A stretch of 40,568 bases of DNA from an uncultured Granulicella sp. (GCA_937873265.1 CALMVL010000041.1:1-40568), one strand, 5' to 3'. Counted from the first letter of the stretch, positions 10,989 through 20,592 are shown. Translations and numbers: made by a program. Notes: a model not told the origin generated them from the sequence alone.

Positions 10989-11063
10989 CCTTCCGCTCCG
11001 TTGCACGGAGCTCACACATGCGAGTCGTCGTCCCCGGTGGCGGCGGCGTTGAGCGAGGAGATC

Positions 11064-11546
11064 ATGGGACTGAACTTATCCAATCTGCGGGCGCCGAAGC
11101 AGGCGAACGAAAAGAAGAAGCGCATCGGGCGCGGTATGGGCTCTGGTATGGGCAAGACCTCCACGCGCGGCCACAAGGGCCAGGGCTCTCGCTCAGGTTC
11201 GTCGCTGATGCGGGGCTTTGAAGGCGGCCAGATGCCGCTGCACCGCCGCCTGCCGAAGCGCGGCTTCACCAACATCTTCCGCGTGGAATACGCGGTTCTA
11301 GGTCTTGACCGGATCGCCGAAGTCCTCGCGGCGCATCCCGGGGTGACCGAGCTCACGCACGAGCAGCTCATTGCTTTTGGTCTGCTGCGCAAGAAGAACG
11401 GTCTGATCAAGGTGCTCGCCAATGGCGAGCTCGCGTCGGCGGTTACGGTGCACGCCCACAAGTTCTCAAAGGCCGCCCGGGAGGCCATCGAGCGGGCAGG
11501 TGGTCGAGCCGTGGTGATCGGCGAGAACGCTTCGGTCTCCGCCTAA
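11064..11546 (+). CDS. rplO: 50S ribosomal protein L15
   Basis: MGLNLSNLRAPKQANEKKKRIGRGMGSGMGKTSTRGHKGQGSRSG. Confidence 0.97.
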   Translation: MGLNLSNLRAPKQANEKKKRIGRGMGSGMGKTSTRGHKGQGSRSGSSLMRGFEGGQMPLHRRLPKRGFTNIFRVEYAVLGLDRIAEVLAAHPGVTELTHEQLIAFGLLRKKNGLIKVLANGELASAVTVHAHKFSKAAREAIERAGGRAVVIGENASVSA

Positions 11547-11627
11547 ACGAGATCTCTTTTCCGGGTAAAATGGAACCGGCATGACCCCTCGCCCTTCGAG
11601 GGGTCTCCGTTCGTGAGGAGCAAGTCG

Positions 11628-13037
11628 ATGCTCGAGAAGTTCGCCAACATCTTTCGCATTCCCGACCTGCGTAAGCGCGTGCTCTTTACCCTGGGCCTGC
11701 TCGCGGTCTACCGCATCGGCGGCCACATCCCCACACCGGGCATCAACGCGGATATGCTGGCGCAGTTCTTCAACCAGAACTCCGGTTCCGCGCTTGGCTT
11801 GGTCGACCTGTTCTCGGGCGGCAACCTGCGGCGTCTGACGATCTTTGCCCTCGGCATTATGCCGTACATCACGGCTTCGATCATCTTCCAGCTGCTCACG
11901 GTGATCTACGAGCCGCTGGCGAAGCTGCAGAAAGAGGGTGAGATCGGCCGCCGCAAGATCACCCAGTGGACGCGCTACGTGACGGTGCTGCTGGCTCTGG
12001 TCCAGTCCTTCTTTATCTCGCTCACACTCACCAACACCTCGACCGGATCGTCGATGGTCACCATTCCCAAGGGCTTCTTCGTTCCACTTTGCGTCATCAC
12101 GCTCACCGCGGGGACCGCCTTCATCATGTGGCTCGGAGAGCAGATCACCGAGCGCGGCATCGGCAACGGCATGTCGCTGCTGATCTTTACCGGCATCGTC
12201 GTGGGTCTGCCGAGAGGCATCCAGGAGCTGTATGACAAAGCGACCACCAGCGCATGGGGCGCGTTTACGCCGATTGCGATCCTCATTCTGGTGCTCGGCA
12301 TGTTGGCCGTCGTCGCCTTTATCGTCTACGTGGAGCGGTCCGAGCGCCGGATCCCGGTTCAGTACGCCAAGCGCATCGTCGGCCGGCGCATGATGGGCGG
12401 CCAGTCAACGCACCTGCCGCTCAAGGTCAACTCGGGCGGCGTGATGCCGGTCATCTTTGCCAGCTCCATCCTGTCGGCTCCTCTGCTCTTCTCCCGCGCG
12501 TCCGTCTTCGGCTATTCCTTCGAGAACAGCTCGTTTCTTGGGCCGATCTTTCGCGCGCTCGCCCCCGGCGAACCCTGGTACGTGCTTCTTTATATCGTCG
12601 CGATTATCTTTTTCGCTTACTTCTACATCTCCATCGTCTTCCGTCCGGACGATATCGCTGACAACATGCGCAAGTACGGCGGGTTCATCCCGGGCATTCG
12701 CCCCGGCAAGCGGACTGCAGACTTCATCAATGATGTGCTAAGCCGGATCACCCTCGTCGGCGCCGTTTACCTGATCATCATCTCCATCATCCCCATGTTT
12801 CTGATCAGTGGGATCCACTTCAACCATCTCCCGTTCGTCGGTCCGGTCTTTGACCGTCTGCCCAGCTGGATGACCAATGGGCTTGGGGTGAACTTTTACT
12901 TCGGCGGAACATCGCTCCTGATCGTGGTTGGCGTTGCCATGGATACCGTGCAGCAGGTCGAGTCGCAGCTCATCATGCGTCACTACGATGGCTTCACCCC
13001 AAAGTCAGGGCGCATCCGCGGACGTCGAAGCTGGTAG
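11628..13037 (+). CDS. secY: Preprotein translocase subunit SecY
   Basis: MLEKFANIFRIPDLRKRVLFTLGLLAVYRIGGHIPTPGIN...; multiple TM; RBS GGAG before ATG 11628. Confidence 0.98.
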   Translation: MLEKFANIFRIPDLRKRVLFTLGLLAVYRIGGHIPTPGINADMLAQFFNQNSGSALGLVDLFSGGNLRRLTIFALGIMPYITASIIFQLLTVIYEPLAKLQKEGEIGRRKITQWTRYVTVLLALVQSFFISLTLTNTSTGSSMVTIPKGFFVPLCVITLTAGTAFIMWLGEQITERGIGNGMSLLIFTGIVVGLPRGIQELYDKATTSAWGAFTPIAILILVLGMLAVVAFIVYVERSERRIPVQYAKRIVGRRMMGGQSTHLPLKVNSGGVMPVIFASSILSAPLLFSRASVFGYSFENSSFLGPIFRALAPGEPWYVLLYIVAIIFFAYFYISIVFRPDDIADNMRKYGGFIPGIRPGKRTADFINDVLSRITLVGAVYLIIISIIPMFLISGIHFNHLPFVGPVFDRLPSWMTNGLGVNFYFGGTSLLIVVGVAMDTVQQVESQLIMRHYDGFTPKSGRIRGRRSW

Positions 13038-13083
13038 ATCTCCGCGGCCCGCACACGCGCGCTCGCGCAGGTCTCGCCGATGC

Positions 13084-13866
13084 ATGACAACCATGAGGAC
13101 ACATAGCTCGTTGATCGATCTCGATGAGGACGCGCCCACCTCCGCCCAGGTAGACTTTCTGCCGGGCCCCGTTCTGTTGCTTGGCGCTCCCGGTGTGGGC
13201 AAGGGAACGCAGGCGCAGCTGCTCATGGACGCCTTTGGCATCCCGCAGATCTCGACCGGCGATCTCCTTCGGCACCACGTCCGCGAAGGCACCGACCTCG
13301 GACGAAGTGCGAAGCTGCTCATGGATCAGGGCCAGCTGGTGCCGGACGACCTCGTGAACGGTATGGTCGCCGATCGACTGGCGGCCGCCGATGTCGCGCA
13401 GGGCTACATCCTGGACGGGTTTCCCCGCACGGAAGCGCAGGCCTCCTGGCTCGACGGCGCCCTGCCGGGCCTGCAGCACAGCCTGCCCCTCATCGCCGTT
13501 CGCATTCAGGTCCCGCACGAGGCTCTGCGCCGCCGCATCACCGGCCGGAGGAGCTGCCCCCTCTGCCGCCGGATCTACAACCTCTACACCCACCCGCCGC
13601 AAACCAGCGGGATCTGCGATGTGGACCAGACCCCGTTGACCCATCGCTCCGACGACACGGTCGAGGCGTTCACCGAGCGCATGGCGGAGTACGAGACCAA
13701 AACAGCGCCGGTGATTGAGCACTATCGCCTTCAGGGTCGGTTTCGCGAGATCGATGGAGCAGGCTCATTGCCTGAGGTGGAAGGACGCATCATCACCAGC
13801 CTGCGCGACCTTCGCTCCGCTGGCTCGGCCGATGTTTCGAAGGAGGCGCGTTCGTGGCCATCATGA
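13084..13866 (+). CDS. adk: Adenylate kinase (zinc-type LID); exact start uncertain
   Basis: LLGAPGVGKGTQAQLL P-loop; LID CPLC-X16-CDVD; synteny secY-adk-map. Confidence 0.95.
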   Translation: MTTMRTHSSLIDLDEDAPTSAQVDFLPGPVLLLGAPGVGKGTQAQLLMDAFGIPQISTGDLLRHHVREGTDLGRSAKLLMDQGQLVPDDLVNGMVADRLAAADVAQGYILDGFPRTEAQASWLDGALPGLQHSLPLIAVRIQVPHEALRRRITGRRSCPLCRRIYNLYTHPPQTSGICDVDQTPLTHRSDDTVEAFTERMAEYETKTAPVIEHYRLQGRFREIDGAGSLPEVEGRIITSLRDLRSAGSADVSKEARSWPS

Positions 13867-14606
13867 TCAAGACCGCGGCCGAGATCGAGAAGATGCGCGC
13901 TTCCGGACGCGTGCTTCGGCAGGTTCATGAGGCGATCGCACCCTGTGTTCGTCCAGGGGCGACGACCATGGATCTCGAACATGCGGCAAACGCCAAGCTG
14001 TCCCAGACTGCCGGCGCGACCGCCGCCTTCAAGGGCTATCACGGGTATCCCGCCGCGCTCTGCACCTCCATCAACGAGGAGGTCGTACACGGCATCCCGA
14101 GCTCTGCGCGCGTCCTCCAATCGGGCGACATCGTCTCGATCGATTGCGGCGTCATTCTTGACGGCTTTTACTCGGACGCCGCCGTGACCTACGCCGTGGG
14201 CGAGGTATCGCCTGACGTGCAGCATCTACTCGAAACGACGCGTTCCTCGCTCGACGCCGCCATTGCCGCGGCGCAGGTCGGGGGCAGGCTCGGCGACATC
14301 TCGGCCGCCGTACAGACGATCTGCGAGCGGCAAGGCTTTGGCGTGGTGCGCGACTTTGTCGGCCATGGCATTGGCCGGGCCATGCATGAAGATCCTCAGG
14401 TGCCTAACTTCGGAGCCGCCGGGAAAGGTCCGCGTCTCAAGGCCGGCATGGTCCTGGCAATCGAGCCCATGGTCAATCTGGGGTCGCCTGACGTTCGCGT
14501 GCTCAAGGACGGTTGGACTGCGGTGACCGTGGATAAGAGCTACTCCGCTCACTTCGAGCACACGGTCGCCGTGACCCGGGATGGCCCTCGTGTGCTGACG
14601 CTCTAG
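13854..14606 (+). CDS. map: Type I methionine aminopeptidase
   Basis: IKTAAEIEKMRASGRVLRQVHEAI...; FVGHGIGRAMHEDPQVPNFG; GTG start with GGAGG at good spacing, in-frame ATG at 13863. Confidence 0.96.
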   Translation: MAIMIKTAAEIEKMRASGRVLRQVHEAIAPCVRPGATTMDLEHAANAKLSQTAGATAAFKGYHGYPAALCTSINEEVVHGIPSSARVLQSGDIVSIDCGVILDGFYSDAAVTYAVGEVSPDVQHLLETTRSSLDAAIAAAQVGGRLGDISAAVQTICERQGFGVVRDFVGHGIGRAMHEDPQVPNFGAAGKGPRLKAGMVLAIEPMVNLGSPDVRVLKDGWTAVTVDKSYSAHFEHTVAVTRDGPRVLTL

Positions 14607-14726
14607 CGAAAACGTCGTGACTGCGGTATGCTTGAAGATGGCTCGGAGCCCGATGTGCGCCTCTCTGCGCCCATGAGTGAGCAGTGGCGATGAGTGATTT
14701 CGCGGTGAGAGCCTGAAGGAGACAGT

Positions 14727-14945
14727 TTGTCGAAGGAAGATGCGATTGAAGTGATGGCGACGGTGGTCGAGACGTTGCCGAACGCTATGTTCAAGGTAGA
14801 GCTTGAGAACAAGCATCAGGCCCTCGCTCACGTGTCAGGACGCATGCGGAAGAACTTTATTCGCATTCTGCCTGGAGACCGTGTCGCGATTGAGCTGAGC
14901 CCCTACGATCTCAATCGTGGGCGCATCGTCTACCGCTACAAATAG
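14727..14945 (+). CDS. infA: Translation initiation factor IF-1
   Basis: [55 protein letters not shown] start with GGAG upstream. Confidence 0.97.
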   Translation: MSKEDAIEVMATVVETLPNAMFKVELENKHQALAHVSGRMRKNFIRILPGDRVAIELSPYDLNRGRIVYRYK

Positions 14946-15040
14946 CCTGTTTCGATCTCTTGCAGGTGCGGCATCCGCTGGAGCGCGCGCGGGAGCTATT
15001 TTCTCTGGGCGAGTTTGTGAACACAAGGTAAGGAGTCGTT

Positions 15041-15154
15041 ATGAAGGTTCGTGCATCGGTAAAGAAGATCTGCGACAAGTGCAAGGTGATTCATCGTCGC
15101 GGGGTGGTTCGCGTTATCTGCGAAAACGCAAAGCACAAGCAGCGCCAGGGCTAA
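15041..15154 (+). CDS. rpmJ: 50S ribosomal protein L36 (zinc-binding form); absent from ORF track because it is short
   Basis: Manual translation [37 protein letters not shown]; between infA and rpsM. Confidence 0.97.
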   Translation: MKVRASVKKICDKCKVIHRRGVVRVICENAKHKQRQG

Positions 15155-15289
15155 CCTCGCTCTGGTCTCCTGGAGCCGCCGGGCGAGTTAGCCGATGTCA
15201 AGGCTTGCGAAGAACCCGGTGGAGCGATCTCCGCCAACCCTAACCCAGGTTCCTCGGCCACGCCCAGGAACCCCAGCAAAGGACAAAAC

Positions 15290-15670
15290 ATGGCCCGTAT
15301 CTCCGGCGTCGATGTGCCCAACCACAAGCAGGCGCGCATCGGCCTTACCTATATCTTCGGCATCGGGAACTCGCGGGCAGCCCGTATCCTCGGCAAGGCT
15401 GGCGTCGACCCCTTCGCGAAGATCGGCACGCTCGACGAGGACCAGCTCAACAGCATCCGCAATGTGATCGAGCAGGAAGGCGAGATCGAGGGCGACCTTC
15501 GCAAGGACGTCTCTCTCAACATCAAGCGCCTCATCGAGATCCAGTCGTACCGTGGACTTCGCCATCGGCGGTCCCTCCCGGTGCGTGGCCAGAGAACCCA
15601 TACCAACGCTCGTACCCGCAAGGGCCCACGCAAGGGCACCGTCGCCGGTAAGAAGAAAGCGACGAAGTAA
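15290..15670 (+). CDS. rpsM: 30S ribosomal protein S13
   Basis: [26 protein letters not shown]...; [21 protein letters not shown]. Confidence 0.98.
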   Translation: MARISGVDVPNHKQARIGLTYIFGIGNSRAARILGKAGVDPFAKIGTLDEDQLNSIRNVIEQEGEIEGDLRKDVSLNIKRLIEIQSYRGLRHRRSLPVRGQRTHTNARTRKGPRKGTVAGKKKATK

Positions 15671-15673
15671 GCC

Positions 15674-16093
15674 ATGGCAAAGACACAAAACAAAGCGGCT
15701 GCCAAGCCGGGCAAGAATAAGAAGTTTAAGAAGCGCGAGCGAAAAAACGTTCCCTACGGACTCGTCTTCATCCAGGCCAGCTTCAACAACACCATCGTCA
15801 CCATCACCGACCAGGTGGGCAACACGCTCTCCTGGAAGAGTTCGGGTTCGCTCGGCTTTCGCGGATCTCGCAAGGGCACCCCGTTTGCCGCGCAGCAGGC
15901 CGCGGTCGGCGCCGCCAACGCGGCTCGGGATCACGGTCTTCGGTCGGTCGACGTGCGCGTCTCTGGCCCCGGCTCAGGCCGGGAGTCCGCCATTCGTGCT
16001 CTCGCTTCGGCCGGCATCGAAGTGCGTTCGATCCGCGACGTAACGCCCATGCCGCACAACGGCTGCCGTCCTCCCAAGCGTCGGCGCGTCTGA
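15674..16093 (+). CDS. rpsK: 30S ribosomal protein S11
   Basis: [44 protein letters not shown]...[13 protein letters not shown]. Confidence 0.99.
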   Translation: MAKTQNKAAAKPGKNKKFKKRERKNVPYGLVFIQASFNNTIVTITDQVGNTLSWKSSGSLGFRGSRKGTPFAAQQAAVGAANAARDHGLRSVDVRVSGPGSGRESAIRALASAGIEVRSIRDVTPMPHNGCRPPKRRRV

Positions 16094-16229
16094 TCTGTCG
16101 CGCCGCAGGCGTGGTTCGGCTCAGCGGACCCCCTCACGAGCTTCGCTAAGCGGCAACACCCTCACGGATCGGGACGAAGGGCTTCGGCCTGTAAACCGGT
16201 CGTCACCTGATGTACAGGAGTTTTGAACT

Positions 16230-16862
16230 ATGGCACGTTATACAGGGCCGGTCTGCCGCATGTGCCGGCGCGACGGCATGAAGCTCTTTCTCAAGGGCGC
16301 CAAGTGTTTCACCGAGAAGTGCCCGGTGGAGAAGCGCAACTTCCCCCCTGGCCAGCACGGGCAGTCCAAGAAGCAGAAAAAAGTCGTCGGCTACGGTCTG
16401 CAGCTGCGCGAAAAGCAGAAGGCAAAGCGCATCTACTTCACCCTGGAAACACAGTTCCGGGCCTACTATCAGAAGGCTTCGAACAAGACCGGCGTCACCG
16501 GCGAACTTCTTCTTCAGCAGCTCGAAACACGTCTCGACAACGTCTGCTACCGCCTCGGCTTCGCCACGTCGCGTCGTCAAGCCCGCCAGATCGTTCGCCA
16601 TGGCCACATCCAGGTCAACGGCCGGAAGGTCAACATCCCGTCCTTCCAGTGCAAGGTCGGCGACGAGATCGCGGTGCGCGAGGGGTCCAAGCAGATGGTC
16701 GTGCTTGAAGAGTCCAAAAACTTCGCCTCCGGCCAGCGTTCGGTCGTCTGGCTCGACATCAATCGCGACGCTCTCAGCGGCAAACTCGTCTCGCTCCCCA
16801 AGCGGGAAGATGTCAACCTGCCTGTCAACGAGCAGCTCATCGTCGAGCTCTACAGCAAGTAA
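16230..16862 (+). CDS. rpsD: 30S ribosomal protein S4
   Basis: MARYTGPVCRMCRRDGMKLFLKG...; S4 RNA-binding domain. Confidence 0.98.
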   Translation: MARYTGPVCRMCRRDGMKLFLKGAKCFTEKCPVEKRNFPPGQHGQSKKQKKVVGYGLQLREKQKAKRIYFTLETQFRAYYQKASNKTGVTGELLLQQLETRLDNVCYRLGFATSRRQARQIVRHGHIQVNGRKVNIPSFQCKVGDEIAVREGSKQMVVLEESKNFASGQRSVVWLDINRDALSGKLVSLPKREDVNLPVNEQLIVELYSK

Positions 16863-17019
16863 ACCAATTTCACCCAGAGACGCTCTGCAAGGATCACGGG
16901 CGATGGTTCCGCACGATCGCTCGTATCCCCATCGGAACGGCTTACGTTTCACTTGGTCTAGCAACCGCAGCATCGCCTGGTAGCAAAGTGCATCGCGACC
17001 GGCGGACGAAAGGATTCAT

Positions 17020-18123
17020 ATGCTTTGGAGAGGCTTCCAGAAACCCAAGCGGCTCGCTGTCGAAAACGAGTCCCTCACCGACATCTACGGCAAGTTTTCC
17101 GCTCAGCCGTTTGAGCGCGGCTTCGGTACCACCATCGGCAATGCCCTTCGCCGAACCCTGCTCTCTTCCATCGAAGGCGCGGCCGTTACCGCCGTTCGGA
17201 TCGAGGGCGTGCTGCACGAATTCCAGTCCATCACCGGGGTCGTCGAGGACGCCACCGACATCATCCTCAACCTCAAACAGATCCCATTCAAGCTCAACGG
17301 CGATGGACCGAAGGCCCTCTATCTCCGCTCGGACGCCGCCGGAGTCATCACCTCCGGCATGATCGAAGCCGACGGAGACGTCGAGATCCTCGACCCGAAC
17401 GTCTATGTCTGCACCATCTCCGAAGGCGGCAAAATCGACATGGAGATGCGTCTCAAGCGCGGCCGCGGATACATCTCCGCTGACCGCAACTTCGACGCCG
17501 ATCTCGGCCTGGGCTTCATCCCGGTTGATTCGGTCCACTCTCCGGTTCGCAAAGTCAACTTCCTGGTGGAAGCGGCGCGTCTCGGACAGATCACCGACTA
17601 CGACAAGCTCACCTTTGAGATCTGGACCAACGGAACCGTCCTCCCAGCTGACGCGCTTGGCCTATCCGCCAAGCTGCTCAAAGATCACATGTCGATCTTT
17701 ATCAACTTCGAGGAAGAGATCGAGGCCGGTCGCGACGGTCTGCATGATGGCCCGCAGATCCGAAACGAAAATCTCAACCGGTCGGTCGAAGAGCTGGAGC
17801 TCTCTGTTCGCAGCTACAACTGCCTGAAGAATGCAAACATCGCGACCATCGGTGAGTTGATCCAGAAGACAGAAGCCGAGATGCTGAAGACGAAGAACTT
17901 TGGCCGCAAGTCCCTCAATGAAATTAAAGAGATCCTTGCGCAGATGGGCCTGTCTCTCGGCATGAAAATCGATGAGAACGGCAATCCTGTTCCTGGGCCA
18001 ACTTCCGTTCTTCCTGCTGCCACGCTTGCTGCAAGCTACGGCAGCTTCGACGACGAGGACGATGAAGAAGACGAGGAGGATGAGGACCTCATCCTTCCCA
18101 ATAATGAACCGGAGAACTTCTAA
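17020..18123 (+). CDS. rpoA: DNA-directed RNA polymerase subunit alpha, acidic C-terminal tail
   Basis: [40 protein letters not shown]; alpha-CTD; tail [24 protein letters not shown]. Confidence 0.98.
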   Translation: MLWRGFQKPKRLAVENESLTDIYGKFSAQPFERGFGTTIGNALRRTLLSSIEGAAVTAVRIEGVLHEFQSITGVVEDATDIILNLKQIPFKLNGDGPKALYLRSDAAGVITSGMIEADGDVEILDPNVYVCTISEGGKIDMEMRLKRGRGYISADRNFDADLGLGFIPVDSVHSPVRKVNFLVEAARLGQITDYDKLTFEIWTNGTVLPADALGLSAKLLKDHMSIFINFEEEIEAGRDGLHDGPQIRNENLNRSVEELELSVRSYNCLKNANIATIGELIQKTEAEMLKTKNFGRKSLNEIKEILAQMGLSLGMKIDENGNPVPGPTSVLPAATLAASYGSFDDEDDEEDEEDEDLILPNNEPENF

Positions 18124-18224
18124 ACGGTGGGCGAGTTCAGCTGCGGTTGAGCTCGCCTGCTTTCCTGAGAGCGAATGCCAGCAAGTCCGATCCACGGCGA
18201 AAGCCGGATCGAAGGAGATCATCC

Positions 18225-18704
18225 ATGCGTCACCGAAACGCCGGATTTAAGCTCGGCCGGAATCCCAGTCATCGTCGCGCAATGTTGCGCAATCTCGTCA
18301 CCTCCATCGTCCTGAACGACCGTGTCGAGACCACCATCACCAAGTGCAAAGCGTCGAAGCCGTTGGTCGAAAAAATGATAACTCTCGGCAAGCGCGGCGA
18401 CGTTCACGCCCGACGTCAAGCGGCGGCGTATCTCATGACGGCAGAAGCTGTCGATCGCCTGTTCGGCACAGTGGCGCCCCGCTATGGATCTCGGAATGGC
18501 GGCTACTCACGAGTCATTCGAACCGGACCGCGCAAAGGAGACGCTTCGGAGATGGCCTTTATCGAGTTGCTCGGCGCGGAGCAGGAGCTGAATGAGAAGG
18601 CGCAAAAGCGCGCGGAAGCGCGATCGAAGCGGCGCGAGGAGCTGCAGAAGCAACTGGAAGAGCAGAACCCTGGCGAGCAGTCCGATCCAAATGTCGAACC
18701 TTAG
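18225..18704 (+). CDS. rplQ: 50S ribosomal protein L17 with charged C-terminal extension
   Basis: MRHRNAGFKLGRNPSHRRAMLRNLVTSIVLNDRVETT. Confidence 0.97.
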   Translation: MRHRNAGFKLGRNPSHRRAMLRNLVTSIVLNDRVETTITKCKASKPLVEKMITLGKRGDVHARRQAAAYLMTAEAVDRLFGTVAPRYGSRNGGYSRVIRTGPRKGDASEMAFIELLGAEQELNEKAQKRAEARSKRREELQKQLEEQNPGEQSDPNVEP

Positions 18705-18729
18705 CTCCCTGGCACAACAGATGAACGGA

Positions 18730-18760
18730 AAAAGAGGCACTCGGCAAGAGTGCCTCTTTT
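18730..18760. terminator. Probable bidirectional intrinsic terminator (end of rplQ on +, end of diguanylate cyclase gene on -)
   Basis: AAAAGAGGCACTC-GGCAA-GAGTGCCTCTTTT, 13-bp perfect stem with A/T tracts on both sides, between convergent stops. Confidence 0.9.
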
Positions 18761-18794
18761 CATTGCTCCGTCGACGGAGAGGCGCAGATCGTCC

Positions 18795-20279
18795 CTACTT
18801 CGCACCCTCGCCGTCGTAGATGACTACTCGATTCCGGCCGCCTCGTTTCGCTGCATACAAAGCCTCATCGGCGTGTCGTACGAGCTCGAATCCATCTCGG
18901 GTGTCAGGCTGAATCGTCGCCAGTCCGATGCTAACCGTCACCGGAGTGTGCCGCCAATCCCCGGCAGCTATCCGCTGCATCATCCGGTTCGCCAAGCCGA
19001 GGGTCGCATCCGGACCGCTCTCAGGAATGAGGACTGCGAACTCTTCCCCCCCATACCGCGCAACCAGATCCGGAAGTCGAACCGATCCTCGCAGCGTCTC
19101 TCCCAATTGACGCAGTACGCCGTCACCCGCCGCATGTCCCCAGCGGTCGTTAATCTGTTTGAAGAAGTCGACGTCGAGCAGCATAACGGAAAGAGACCGT
19201 TCTCTTCTTCGCGCGATCGAGAACTCCAGCGTAAGTCGCTCTTCGAAAGCTCTTCGATTTCGCAAACCGGTCAGGCCATCGGTGACGCTCAGCTGCCGTA
19301 GCTGCTCGTTTGCCTGCTCCAGTTCCTGTTGGTATCGCTCGATCTCAGCTTTATGGGCGACCTCTTCGGTCATGTCTACGGCAATGCCTGCCAGCAACAC
19401 ATTCCCAAACGTGTCATGACACGGAAACCGATACGTCTTCCAGCACGAAACAGCTCCGTTGCTTCCGCGCAGCTGCTCCTCGCTCTCAACGACTCCCGTG
19501 TTTGAGCGCACGTCGATGTCATCGCTTCGGACGAGCGCAGAAATCTCCTCACCCCAAAGCTGATCACCTGTCCGTCCCAGCCAGGCGTCATCACTTACCC
19601 CGAATTTCTGCGCAAACGCTTGGTTGTAGAATAGGAGCCGTCCCGAGGCATCCTTCAAATAGCTCAGGAACGGGCTCGCGTTCATGAAAGCCCGGAAACG
19701 CTCTTCCTCTGCGGCCAGTCTCGCCGCTGCACGGTCCTTTTCCCAAATGAGCTCCTGGAGCTCCCTCCGTTGTTCTCGAAGTTCAATACGTGCTTGCAAC
19801 TGCTTCGCAAGGAGCTCCAGTCCATCTTCCTGCTCGCTTGTAAGCACACGTGGCACCATATCTACCGTGCACAGCACTCCGATAACGCTGCGCGCTTGGG
19901 TAAAGATCGCCGCGCCGGCAAAGAACCGGATCTTGAGCCCCCCAATCACCTGCGGATGCAGTCGAAAACGGTCATCGGCCGCGACATCGGTCACGGTCAT
20001 AGCTCCGCCGGAAGAGACCGTCCAGTCACAGAAAGCCCCGGTCAACGCGGGCTCGTACATGCGAAGGGCTCCCGATACCTTGCACCACTGCCCCTGTGGG
20101 TCGAGCATCATAACCATGCTAAGGGGCGTCCGACAGACCGATGAGGCGAGCCGCGCCATCTCGTCGAATTCCGCTTCCGGAGCAGCGCGATGCTCACTGG
20201 TTCGTCCCGAGAAATCTGGGAGCGCTGTCGCCCCTTCTGCTTGAACAACGTTCATCAACTCACCTGAGAACGAACGCAA
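18795..20279 (-). CDS. Diguanylate cyclase with N-terminal GAF and central PAS domain
   Basis: GGEEF motif at 19038-19052, RLPD I-site at 19068-19079; GAF-like (CDWTVSSGGAMTVTDVAADDRF) and PAS-like (FMNASPFLSYLKDASGRLLFYNQAFAQ) regions. Confidence 0.92.
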   Translation of the reverse strand: MRSFSGELMNVVQAEGATALPDFSGRTSEHRAAPEAEFDEMARLASSVCRTPLSMVMMLDPQGQWCKVSGALRMYEPALTGAFCDWTVSSGGAMTVTDVAADDRFRLHPQVIGGLKIRFFAGAAIFTQARSVIGVLCTVDMVPRVLTSEQEDGLELLAKQLQARIELREQRRELQELIWEKDRAAARLAAEEERFRAFMNASPFLSYLKDASGRLLFYNQAFAQKFGVSDDAWLGRTGDQLWGEEISALVRSDDIDVRSNTGVVESEEQLRGSNGAVSCWKTYRFPCHDTFGNVLLAGIAVDMTEEVAHKAEIERYQQELEQANEQLRQLSVTDGLTGLRNRRAFEERLTLEFSIARRRERSLSVMLLDVDFFKQINDRWGHAAGDGVLRQLGETLRGSVRLPDLVARYGGEEFAVLIPESGPDATLGLANRMMQRIAAGDWRHTPVTVSIGLATIQPDTRDGFELVRHADEALYAAKRGGRNRVVIYDGEGAK

Positions 20280-20592
20280 AAACCCAAAAGCAAAGACTCA
20301 GCTGGCGAAGACACGGCCCGTGAATGCGGCGGCGACTCGAGCAGAGACCGGATCAGAATCAGCGGCACCCCACGGAGACTGCGCCATCCAAACTCGCGAA
20401 CGAGCCGGTCACAGCAGCAGATGCTATACGTTGCAGGTGTAAAACAGCGCAAAGATGTATCACTGCCGTGAGTAGGCGATCCGCACCCCGTCACGTGAAC
20501 ATCATAGCCAGATCATGGGTTGGCGCAACGGAAAAAAGCGCGCTGTGAGAACACGATTCCCGAATCGGAACAGCTCATCGCCAGAGACCCAG

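Noticed and set aside
16094-16229. 136-nt rpsK-rpsD gap as S4 leader RNA
   Set aside because: No strong stem found by eye; left unassigned
20280-20592. Possible RNA gene in the gap between the diguanylate cyclase and DUF1059-like genes
   Set aside because: No tRNA fold, terminator or conserved motif recognised
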